64,000 bases of DNA, taken from contig NW_013657625.1 in the NCBI RefSeq assembly GCF_000142905.1, forward strand, positions 107,208 through 171,207, read 5' to 3'. The DNA comes from Thecamonas trahens ATCC 50062 (taxonomy: Eukaryota; Apusozoa; Apusomonadida; Apusomonadidae). Shown piece by piece: positions 20,236 to 29,797 of the stretch; position 1 is the stretch's first letter, and each line of letters begins with the position of its first letter. The notes below the pieces were generated by a model that made no database searches, was not told where the DNA came from, and was given only the letters and a program-made list of their open reading frames with translations. A program made the translations under genes and the position numbers.

Positions 20236-21626
20236 CTAGCGCGCAGCAGTGCGCGACCGCCGGGGCGACATGGCCTGGGACCTGTCCAGCGCAGAGTCGA
20301 TCTGGGCCTGGGCACGGAGGAGCTTTTCAAGAAGCTCGTTCTCAGTCTCGAGCAGCTCCGGATCCACAAAGCTGGCATTCGACTGGAGTTGTGAGACGTC
20401 AGCTGACGCGGCGCGCGCGGCCTGCAGCTGCGCACGCAGGCTCGCGTTGATGCCTTCCAAGTGCTCGACGTCGTCCTCGAGGCCGGCAATGGTCTCGCGG
20501 GCGGCTTCCAGCTCCGCCGTCGCGTTTGCAGCGGCGTCTTCAAGCGCGGCCATGTCTGCGGCGGAGGCGGGCGCTGCCGCTGTACTCGGCTCGCCAGGCG
20601 ATGCTGGCAAGCTGTCGAGTGTGTTGGGGACGGAGATGTGCATGCGGAGCGCGTCGTTGAGAAGCTGGGCAACCCGCGCCTGAACAGCCTCCTCCAGCTC
20701 ATCGGTGTCTGCGTTGCGCAGCGCGTCGCGGGCAATAGCCGTCTCCAGCAGCTTGCGCTGCGCGTCGCGGAGCGCCGAGTTGAGCGACGTCCGTCCGGAA
20801 TCAGCAGCCAGCTCAGCCTCCAGCTCGGCAACCCGCCCCTCGAGTGCCACAATTCGCCGCTCGTACATAGCTGCATCGTCTTTGGCCAGCTCGTCACGCT
20901 CCTTGGCCAGCGCAAAGAACTTCATCTTGATCGCGCTCTCAGCCTCAAGCCGTTGCGCCATCTCCGACTCGCCCACGGCGCCCGATGCAAAAACAGGATC
21001 GCGGGCCTGCGCCAAGAGTTCCAAGCTTGCCTCATGCCGTCGCTCTTCCAAGTCTAGCCGCTTCCGCAGTGATGCCAGCTCGTCGGCCGCATCATCGCCG
21101 CTTCCGCCGCGTCCCGCCCCGGCGCCCTCACCTCCACTCCGCCGCGCCGCTGCACTCTGCGCCCGCGCAATCTCCGCCCTCGCTGCAGCCAACTTGGCTT
21201 CGAGCTCAGTAACTCGAGCGTGCAGCCGCCGGGCCTCACGCTCTCCGCCCCCACCGTCTGCGCCCCACGACCACGAGAACAAGCCCGAGCCGTGTTCTGT
21301 CCCCCCCACCACCGAGCACCACCGCCGTCAGCCCCAACGCGACCCACCAAAACAAACAACAGCAGTGAGTACCATATCTCCCCCCCTCTCTCCCCCCCCC
21401 TCCCCTGCTTCCTCCAAACATCACACATACCAGAGTTCCGCAGCGCCTCGACCTCGCGGCGCAGGTCATGGTTTGACTCACGTTCGGCAGCAAGAGCCGC
21501 CTCTGCCACCTCGAGCTGCTTGCGATGCTGGTCAAGCATCGATCGGTAGACTTTGAGCTCGGCAGCAAGAGCATCTCGGTCGTCTGTCGCACCACTCCCG
21601 CCGCTGAACGATGACATGAGGTCCAT
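20236..21626 (-). CDS. Coiled-coil protein, two exons
   Basis: Exons 21431-21626 and 20236-21257, with a 173-nt intron (donor GTATGT, acceptor GCAG). The model from the first in-frame ATG (MDLMSSFSGG) gives 405 residues. Nearly the whole protein is predicted coiled coil (heptads of Leu/Ala/Glu/Arg), with a Gly-rich break near residue 110 and an Ala/Pro-rich break near 255-275. It ends in a short basic tail (SPRRSRTAAR). I recognise no family. The frame is open and acidic for another 27 codons upstream (E/Q-rich, ending in EREYHLTL) but has no ATG before a TGA. The true start may therefore lie in a missed upstream exon or behind a small indel. It converges on thioredoxin, with 76 nt between. 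Confidence 0.65.
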
Positions 21627-22615
21627 CAACGTCAAGTGATACTCTCGCTCCTCCTCCTGCTCCCCAACATCGCCGTCGACTGGAAACCGCCGTTCGCGCC
21701 TCGTCCATCAGTTGGCGTGTGAATTGCGGGTCAACGGCTGGCGGCAGTTGCTTCCCACTTCCACTTTATCCAATTCTGACAGATAGGTCGAGCAACTGTT
21801 TTCGGCACCTTGCTGCGTATTAACTGTGCTCGCCAATTCGCTAGCTCGTGCAACAGAACGTTCACTCATGCGATGGTGCCTCTTCTCACCTCTATTGCCT
21901 CATATCGCAGTTTCTCATCCACAACTCTGATCCTGAACCGGCGATCGTGTCAATGGCCCTGGCTCGATCTCAAATGGTTCTGCCAAGCCTTGCCAACCCA
22001 CATGTTGCATCGAGTCATAAATCTGAATATTTCCTCCCTTCATGTCAAGCGGAGCTTCGACCACTCATCAACTTCACCCTTATGTTGCCCATACGTCAAC
22101 AGCCTCTACCTACTCGCATCTGGCTCCCTCTCTCCTCGCTGTCTTCTGTCCAACAACCGCCCACACCACAAACGATCACCCGTCTCGAGGCAAGTCTTGC
22201 GCGAGTTTTACCGACAGTTGGCGCAAACGTTTTCGGGCGTTGACCGGTCGGAGTCGGTTTGCAGTCGAATTGTGCCGCCTCTCCCCACCTACCCACTCTC
22301 TCCGCCTTTCCCTTCCGACCTACCAGTCCTCCCCCCTCCTCCTCCCCCCTCCCTCCTCCCCCCTCCCCCCCCCCCTCTCACTACATTCACCAACCTTACA
22401 TTGACCATCTAGCGGTTGCTTGTCTCGTGCCTCGCCCTTGCCCCGTCCCCGTCTGTTTGTCTGTCTGTTCCCTCTTTTGGGAGAAGGTGTGACCAGGAAC
22501 CAACCCAATCAGGAGCAGTCGCTCTCGATCAAGAGCACACCACGAACAGCCGCTATCCCTGCTACTGGTGCGGTTGCTAACCAATTTTCATATACTGCTG
22601 CACTCGCTAGTTGGA
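21627..22615. promoter_or_regulatory. Divergent intergenic region, no gene supported
   Basis: Nearly 1 kb between the coiled-coil gene (-) and the phosphatase gene (+). Its base composition is lower in GC than the genes. A C/T-rich tract (about 22260-22390, with runs of C) and a CTGTCTGT repeat (22455-22470) precede the phosphatase start. Open frames here have no family features. Confidence 0.5.
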
Positions 22616-25462
22616 ATGTCGATGGCAGAAGCTGGGGCCCTGGTTGCTGAGCCTGCTGTGGCGGTAGAACGTGCCAGGACAAAGTCCGGGAGCTCATCAG
22701 CCGACGATGACATGGACCTCAACGTCTTGGTGCGGAGCCAAGAGCCGGAGCCGGTCCCTTCACGGGAGCTGGCAAGAGGCAACGTCTCGTCAGAACGAAC
22801 TGGGCCTGGTGGCGCAGCCTCGCCTGTTGCGAGCATGTCGGACGATGAGCTTGCGCCCTCACCTGGCGTCGCGTCGCCACCGCTCTCGGAAGAGGCGCTG
22901 TTCTCAAACGCGGCCACGCCCACACCCTCAGAGCCAGGCGACTTGGACGAGAATGACAACCTTCGTACTGATGCTGCGGGCTTGACTGTCACGCGTCGTC
23001 GCTCTGGAACCGATTCCTTGGCTGTTGCCGTGTCTGTCGTGTGCTCTGACGCCCTCGCAGGCCCCCCACCGCTGGAGTCCTCACCCTGTCGATGCCTTCT
23101 GACACGGCCGACGTGTACCTGTGGGCTCTCATCGAGCACAGCCACTCTATCCAGATTCGGCAACTCTTCGGCCACCATGGGCTCATCGATTGACACCGTG
23201 TTTGTAGCCTCGGGTGCGCTCGACACGCTCGATGCCGATTCGAACGGGCCATCACCATCTTGTAGGAGCTCAAGTAGCGACGCATTTTCATCGTCGTCAC
23301 GGACTGCATCGCCAACATGCGGGCGTTCATCTGCCTCGTCGACGCGGATTGTGAGCTCGACCGAGTCGGACTCGGGCTCGTTCACTGCCTCGTCCGGAAG
23401 CTTTGCTGCTTCTGATGACGACCGCCCGCCTGCCCACACCATCCTTGCCGCCTCGGGCCTGCCGCTCGGGTTTGAGGCCAAGTTTATGGAGCGGACCACC
23501 GGAATTCCGCTCTTCACCCTCGACGACTTGCTCAAGACCGGTGATGGACCCACGCCGTCCAAGCTCGCCTGGCGTGACCTTATCTCGCACCTGCTGCACT
23601 GGGGTCGGCTTGACCCCGCTGCGGCGCTCTTTCTCCTCACTTCGGCGCGCGCCGTCCTCGCCGATCTGCCCAACATCATCCAAGTCTCCGGCCCCACTGT
23701 GGTGGTCGGCGACGTGCACGGACAGCTATTTGACTTGCTCCTTGCCTTTGCGCTGGGCGGGCCGGTGACCAAGACCTCATACCTGTTCCTGGGCGACTAC
23801 GTTGACCGTGGCGCCTTTTCTTCCGAAGTTTTGTTTATTCTCTGCGCCTTTGTCATCGAGTTTCCGCAAACCTTCCACCTTCTTCGAGGCAACCATGAGT
23901 GCCGGTTCATTTCGTCGACCCATGGCTTTCTCCACGAGCTCGAGTTCAAGTACTCTGACGCGAGCCGCGAGATCTTTGATGCCGCCAACAACATGTTTGA
24001 TGCGCTCCCGCTTGCCGCCGTTTACACCTCACCCCACAAAGAGCGGCTGTTCTGCTGCCATGGTGGCATTTCGCCGGTCCTCATGACCCTCGACGACCTG
24101 GCCAACGTCGACCGCTTTGCGGAAGTGCCGCAATCGGGCCTTGTGACCGACTTGTTGTGGGCCGACCCCATGGAACGCGCCTCACTCTCGCCTAGCACCC
24201 GCACGCAGTGGAAGTCGCGCGAGTGGGATCCAAACTGCGATCGCGGCGTCTCGTACAAGTACGGGCCGACGGCCTTGGTCGACTTTCTCAACCTCAACAA
24301 TTTCGTCGGCATCATTCGCGCCCATCAAGTTCAGGCCAATGGCTTCTCCGACCACGCTGACTTTTCCGACGTCAACCGCCTCGCCAACATCGACTCGGGC
24401 TGGCCGCTCATCATGACTGTCTTCTCTGCGCCCAACTACTGCGCCATGTATCAGAACCGTGCTGCCGTCCTCCGTCTCCTCTCCGAGCCCGATGCGTCCG
24501 GCAAGCTCTGGTCTGCCACTTGCTTTGACTCGCAGTCTCTGCCACACCTGGACCACGCTGCGTGCTGCTCCGGCCATGGCCTCAATCCCAACTCTTCGAC
24601 CAAGTGCTCCCTCATCGCCGACACCTACTCGCCTCTTCACGGTTCGACATCCCCGCCGCCATCCGACGAGGTCAACCTGCGTGTCAACGTCAATTCTGAC
24701 GTTGTTCGCTCGACTGAGACCAACTCATTGAGCACACCGGCCTTTACGCCAAATTCGCAGCTACTCTCGGCCCTTGTGTCGGACCCTGTCGGTGTTTTCC
24801 TCCCGTCGGGTGACTCGCCGCCTGCCGAGTCGGCCAACTCGCGAGCCAAAGACATGATCACCGAGGCTGCCGTGGTTGACGCCATCACACCGTCGCCTGA
24901 AGACGAGGAGGCCATCAAGGGTGTCCGCATGCTAGACGGTCTCTCGGAACAGTCGTCGCTCGACTCGTCGTTCCAGCTATCACTCCATTTCGTACCCATG
25001 TTTGACTTTTCCGGACAGCTCGCTGCCGCTCGTGTTTACCGGGCCGACAAGGACCGTGGCAAGCGCAAGCGCAAGCGAACCAAGCGCCGCCGTCGTGCCA
25101 CTGATGGCGATGTAACCTCACTTGTCGGACCAGTATCCAAGCTAGAAACGGTTGCTTCCCTCTCCAGCTCGCTCGAATCCTCGCTCGTCGTCGTCAACGG
25201 CGCCCAGACGTCATCATGCATCCCATCTCTGACCTTTCCAGTCTCCTCAGCCTCAACCTCAACCTCAACCTCAACCGCGACGTCGCCGTCGGCCTCGTCG
25301 ACGACCACCTCCTCCTCCTCGTCGTCGTCGACCCCGTCGTCGTCGAGAACTGTGACTGGAGGTCGGTCTTCAACGGGCCGTGAACGCCCGCCATTGTCGC
25401 CGGCTGCGGATGTTCGCGACACGCCGGCCTCATCGGACCAGCCCCACTCGGATACCTTGTGA
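22616..25462 (+). CDS. PPP-family Ser/Thr phosphatase, calcineurin A-like, with long extensions
   Basis: A single exon of 948 residues from the ATG giving MSMAEAGALV. The catalytic core (about residues 285-625) has all PPP motifs: GDVHGQ, GDYVDRG, RGNHECR, CCHGG, RAHQVQ and FSAPNYC. The order LLWADP, CDRGVSYKYG, LNNFVGIIRAHQ, MTVFSAPNYC best matches calcineurin (PP2B). The N-terminal 280 residues are Ser/Thr/Glu-rich and look disordered. The C-terminal 320 residues include a very basic stretch (KRKRKRTKRRRR) and long Ser/Thr runs. I see no clear calmodulin-binding or autoinhibitory helix, so calcium regulation is not established. Metal-binding residues appear intact. Confidence 0.88.
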   Translation: MSMAEAGALVAEPAVAVERARTKSGSSSADDDMDLNVLVRSQEPEPVPSRELARGNVSSERTGPGGAASPVASMSDDELAPSPGVASPPLSEEALFSNAATPTPSEPGDLDENDNLRTDAAGLTVTRRRSGTDSLAVAVSVVCSDALAGPPPLESSPCRCLLTRPTCTCGLSSSTATLSRFGNSSATMGSSIDTVFVASGALDTLDADSNGPSPSCRSSSSDAFSSSSRTASPTCGRSSASSTRIVSSTESDSGSFTASSGSFAASDDDRPPAHTILAASGLPLGFEAKFMERTTGIPLFTLDDLLKTGDGPTPSKLAWRDLISHLLHWGRLDPAAALFLLTSARAVLADLPNIIQVSGPTVVVGDVHGQLFDLLLAFALGGPVTKTSYLFLGDYVDRGAFSSEVLFILCAFVIEFPQTFHLLRGNHECRFISSTHGFLHELEFKYSDASREIFDAANNMFDALPLAAVYTSPHKERLFCCHGGISPVLMTLDDLANVDRFAEVPQSGLVTDLLWADPMERASLSPSTRTQWKSREWDPNCDRGVSYKYGPTALVDFLNLNNFVGIIRAHQVQANGFSDHADFSDVNRLANIDSGWPLIMTVFSAPNYCAMYQNRAAVLRLLSEPDASGKLWSATCFDSQSLPHLDHAACCSGHGLNPNSSTKCSLIADTYSPLHGSTSPPPSDEVNLRVNVNSDVVRSTETNSLSTPAFTPNSQLLSALVSDPVGVFLPSGDSPPAESANSRAKDMITEAAVVDAITPSPEDEEAIKGVRMLDGLSEQSSLDSSFQLSLHFVPMFDFSGQLAAARVYRADKDRGKRKRKRTKRRRRATDGDVTSLVGPVSKLETVASLSSSLESSLVVVNGAQTSSCIPSLTFPVSSASTSTSTSTATSPSASSTTTSSSSSSSTPSSSRTVTGGRSSTGRERPPLSPAADVRDTPASSDQPHSDTL

Positions 25463-25685
25463 AGCGCACGGCCCAGCCTTTGGCGCATTCTCCACAGAGT
25501 GGTCAGCTTTGCGGCCACAAGTGTGTGCAACGTCTCTGGCAAAGGTCCCACTCTACGCAGCGCACGGCACGCGCATAGTGGCGGCCGCAGGGGTTACTGC
25601 AAGACTTGGTACTGTGCTGTGTTGTTCACTTTGATGCGCGCGCGACAATGTGCCAAATCGACCGCACATTGGAGACTGTGGAGGG

Positions 25686-28159
25686 CTACATCACAATGCA
25701 GTTCTTCTTTCCGCTCCGTACCGGCCTCCGCGTCCCATCGTTGGCAATCCGCATGCGAACTCGCTCCCGCCGACGCCACTGCCAGTCGTCAGGCACCGCG
25801 CCGGTCTCCTTGGCTTCGGCGACCTGGCCCTCCCATGCATCCAGCTCGTCGAGGTAGTCTGCAGGCGGCCATTGGTGGGACCGGACCCACGCCAAGTTGT
25901 CCGGGCCAAGAGCGCCCGGCGTGATGTGCGGTGCGAGCGGAACAACGTTCGATGCCAGAAAGTGGAGGAGAAAGGCCGCAAGCTGGCTCGCACCCTGGGC
26001 TTGCGACGCGTGCAACAGAGCCACGACGTCGATGCCCGACTGGCCGACAGACGCTGTCGTCGCCCGCTCGAGGATCTTGGACCCGTACAGCTCAGTAAAC
26101 TGCAAGAGCCGGAACAAGTTACAGTGCGCCGCCGCTGCCGCAATCGAGAACACATGCGACTCGCCATGGAGCACGGTCTCGACGGTGCACTCGGAGACGC
26201 TCTCGCAGTGTGCGGTGTAGACAAACTCGAGACACGCACCAAGATCGGCTGCACCGAGCCGGGCATCCTCCACCACTACCGATCCACCGCACGGCAGCTC
26301 GCGGACCAGCGAGTGGAGCCACGCGCACCGCGCCGCGAGCAGCGCCCGGTGAACCGGCACCCGCGCCTTGCCCACCTCGAGCCACGCATCCGCTCGGAGC
26401 GGACGGCCCAGGAACAATTCTTTGAGCCGCTCGCCCACAAGATCGTTCTTGTACGTCGTGATCGACGGGTTGAGCTCGTCGAGCGAGCCTGCCACGTTGT
26501 TGCAGCTTGTCAACAGGTGCTCAGCGCCAAACAGCTCGGCAGCAGCCCGGACCAGACCGAGTCGCTCCGAGCCGCGCGCACCCAGGTCGGTAGCGCCCGA
26601 GTAGAGGAACTCCAGCAGGGCGCCAAATCCGTCTGCGGTCACCTCGGCCGCGTCCAGGACTACCACAAGGCTCCATCCGAGCTCGTTGTTGGGCGGCGCT
26701 GCCAGCGACGAGCTCGCCTCACCGGCCGACTGGCTGCTGACCTCCTCGGGGCTCCCGTGCTCGGCATCGAGATGTGCCACCAGAGTCGACCTGGCCGCCA
26801 CGTGCTCGCACCCATCCTCGGGACAATGAGCCTCTAGCTTGTCAACAAGGTTGCGGATGATGCGCGAGGCCGGCGCGACGGCGCTGGCGGCAACAGTTCC
26901 GCGGCAGGCCGGGCAGTTGGCGTGCTGGAAGAGCCAGTCCTTGAGGCATGTGGCACAAAAAATGTGCTCGCAGCCGGGTACAGCCACAGGCTCCAGAAAC
27001 GGAAGCGTGCAGATGGAGCAAAGGAGCTCGTCGTCAATGTCCTCGTCGACGTACTCGAGCTCTGTAAGCCGAGCATCGACGCCAAGATCGAGGAGCGCGG
27101 CCGAGCTCGACGACGCTGCCCCGGCACCCCTGCCCCATCTAGCGCTGCCACCGACGCACCGGAGCCGTCAGGTGCCTCGACTCTGTAGAGGACGTTGTCG
27201 ACTCGAGCAATCCACGACACCCCGCGTGGAAGCGCAATCCGCGCCACCTCATCGGCCTCGTTCGCCGAGAGCGCAGGGAGGAGGAGCCGGGCCAGCAGTG
27301 TCGACGCCGCGAGTACGATCGGCGAGTGGGCAAAGAATGAGGTCTCGGGTGCAGAGCCGAGAGACGGGACCACAAACCGGAGGTCGGCGTGGAGCGAGTT
27401 GTTGTACAGCGTGTGCAGATCGGCGCCAAAGGTCGCGGTCTCGATGTTGATCCATGGCGCGTGGAGGTCAACTACCTCGGGCAGTGCCGGCGGGGCAGGA
27501 ATGCCAGCGTTGTGATCTTCGACCCCATCGTCCGAGTCGTACTCGTACTCGTAGTCATAGTCGGGCACAGCCGACGACGACGAGCCAGCACCCGAGCCCG
27601 AGGACTTGAAGAGCGAGAAGCGCGACTTCCTGCGCGAGCCTGCGCTGTTGATCACCGCCATGATTGCCGTGTCAAAGGCGGCCTTGAGCCCAGTGCCCAC
27701 CAGCGCTGACGTCTCTGCATAGCTCACAGCACCGATACCATTGGCAAGTGCCTGAGCCTCGTCCCGAGAGACCAGCCGCTCGGCGTCAACGTCCCCCGCC
27801 CGCAAGTCCGCCTTTGTTCCGACCAGAATGATCGGGGTGTTGGGACAGTGGTGGAGGATCTCGGGCATCCACTTTGAGGAAACGTTCTGAAACGAGGCGC
27901 GCGAAACAACCGAGAAGCAAAGCATGAAAACGTCTGTCTGTGGATACGAGAGCGGACGGAGGCGATCGTAGTCCTCCTGTCCTGCCGTGTCCCACAGACC
28001 GAGGCTGATCGGCTTGCCGTCGACCATGACATTGGCCGAGTAGTTGTCAAAGACCGTCGGCACGTACTCGCCCGGAAACGCATTGGTCGTGTACGCAATG
28101 AGCATGCATGACTTGCCCACTGCCCCATCACCCACAACCACACACTTGATGGCCTGCAT
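25686..28159 (-). CDS. RhoBTB-like protein with inserted RING finger and C-terminal CaaX box
   Basis: The frame switches once. Best model: exons 27160-28159 and 25686-27061 with a 98-nt intron (acceptor ACAG, donor GTGCGT), giving about 791 residues. A 44-nt intron ending at 27116 is equally in frame. The Rho GTPase domain (1-180) has intact [28 protein letters not shown] and ETSAL. A Tyr/Asp/Glu linker follows, then a BTB half ([10 protein letters not shown]). A C3HC4 RING finger ([20 protein letters not shown]; about 347-386) and a Cys/His zinc-finger-like segment (CPEDGC...HLDAEH) come next. Then follow the rest of the BTB, a second BTB, and a C terminus ending CIVM after a basic stretch. 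RhoBTB proteins are known CUL3 adaptors; the RING inside the first BTB is unusual. The protein is likely prenylated and membrane-bound. Confidence 0.85.
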
Positions 28160-28421
28160 CCTGACTACAACGCTCGTCGAGCTCGAGTTGGCGTGATGAG
28201 TGCCGTTCTGCTACCACCAGTTGCCCATTGTCGTGTCATGTTTTATGGTGTTGGGGCACTCCCCCCAAATGGGGGCACCCCCCTCCCCCCCCTCCCCGCG
28301 CTGTCCTCTCTGCTGACCTAGAAGTGGGCCGCGAGGGGCAGGGATGATCTATCGCTTGATGTTGGAACGATGAGCGAGCTTTATCTGTACCATTATCACC
28401 ATTGGCATGGGGTGTTGTGTG

Positions 28422-28457
<36 letters not shown>

Positions 28458-29162
28458 GCGGGGGAGGAGGGGAAGGGGGGGGTGAGGGGGCGCTTGTTGC
28501 GTGTTGTGTGCCCAGCTTGCTGCTGCCTGCATCCAGGGGTCGACGGCCTAGGCCAAAGCGTCTGATACGAGGAGCGATGACATAGACGGGTGCATAGACA
28601 GCCGATTGTGAGTTGTTTTACTCAATAGGGCCGATCTACTGCTGTAGCCTGGGCTTTGATGGGCCAACGTGGCCGAACGCTAGCTTCGTCATGTCCTGCT
28701 CAGAGCACGATGTACCGATACAGGGCCAGGATGGATTCTTCGATGGGAGGACATGCTGCTGACACGACTGAGGAGGAAAAAGGTCAGCTCCGAGGTTGAC
28801 AACGCCCGGCTTCCGATGCGGTGACAATGAACACGTCGCAGCCGGATTGTCAATGAGCACCCGCGATTTCAACTTCCGCTCAAACTGAAAGTACGAGACA
28901 ACGGCTGAGACCATTCTTGGTGGACGCCGCCATGACTTGCCGACGATCATGTGGACGAAGCCTGACGAGTTTCCCTCGTCCCGGCGATGAAGGGCATCGT
29001 GCTCGTGTCGTGCTCGCTGTCGGCAGCTATCGACTCAAATCAGCGACCATTGTCTCCTGGGTGCGGCTCGAGCTCCCGAGTGCACGACTCGCGCTCGTAC
29101 TCGGACGGCTGGTTTGTGTGAAGCCAGCAGCTCATTCGACTCCAGGCATAGAGGAGGAGTCA
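28160..29162. promoter_or_regulatory. Divergent intergenic region between two Rho genes
   Basis: About 1 kb between RhoBTB (-) and the Rho-like gene (+). It holds the compound GT/G microsatellite at 28416-28490 and a short C-rich block at 28260-28305. A minus-strand open frame of 104 codons (28636-28950) has no family features and is not called. Confidence 0.5.
28416..28490. repeat. Compound (GT)n-G-rich microsatellite
   Basis: About 20 GT units with one GC interruption lead into a G-rich run. It lies about 260 nt upstream of the RhoBTB start. Order and strand match the intronic copies at 2939 and 4127. Confidence 0.9.
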
Positions 29163-29740
29163 ATGGCTGTGGAGTATGTGAATGTGGTGGTTGTGGGCGA
29201 CGACGGTGTGGGAAAGACATCGCTGCTGTTGACCTTCTTCTGTGGGCGTTTCCTGGACGAGTTGGGAGCGAGGTGGTGCCGACGGTGATGGAGAACGTGC
29301 AGATGCCTGTGACTGTGGACGGGAAATCGATGACCTTGACGCTGCGGGATACGGCAGGGGGCGATGACTTTGCTCGCATCCGGCCGTTGAGCTACCAGCG
29401 CGCAAGCGTAGCCCTTGTCTGCTTCTCTGTTGCCTCGCGATCGTCGTACGACCGCGTGAGCTCGGTGTGGGCGCCCGAGCTCGACGCACACTGCCCGAGC
29501 GTCCCGCGGCTTGTTGTCGGCCTCGCTACCGACGTCGGCGACGATCGGGTGGTGACAGCTGCTGAGGGCCGAGCGCTGAGCGAAGCCATCGGGGCGGCAG
29601 AATATGTCGAGGCATCGGCCAAGACCGGCGGCGTAGAGGCAGCCAGCGCGGTGCTGGACGCCGCGCTAGCGGTTGCGAGCGAGAGGAGGGCGGCGGCGGC
29701 AGCGGCAACATCAGCAACAAGAAGGTGTGCAGTGATGTGA
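29163..29740 (+). CDS. Rho-family GTPase, frame broken by an apparent indel; degenerate G4 motif
   Basis: The start ATG gives MAVEYVNVVVVGDDGVGKTS (intact P-loop). The frame is then lost between about 29250 and 29275 and resumes one frame over with VVPTVMENV (switch I), DTAGGDDF (switch II, with Gly where Gln is usual), EASAKT and a terminal CAVM CaaX box. No intron with usable splice sites fits, so a one-base indel is likely, either a real mutation or an assembly error in a short homopolymer. The guanine-specificity motif TKxD is replaced by ATDV, so nucleotide binding may be altered even if the frame is intact. It lies back to back with the RhoBTB gene. It could be a decaying paralogue or an atypical Rho. 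Confidence 0.7.
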
Positions 29741-29797
29741 CGAGATACAAGTGGAGAGGCAGTTGCAAATGGTGTGTGTTACGATGAAGCAAAAACG

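Noticed and set aside
21810..22412. 200-codon plus-strand frame upstream of the phosphatase
   Set aside because: It ends in a C/T-rich low-complexity tract, lacks motifs and lies in lower-GC intergenic sequence.
27116..27159. 44-nt intron alternative in the RhoBTB gene
   Set aside because: In frame with a CAG end and not excluded, but shorter than other introns. The 98-nt version has an ACAG end.
28636..28950. 104-codon minus-strand frame between the two Rho genes
   Set aside because: No domain, no coding-like composition compared with neighbours, and no splice evidence.
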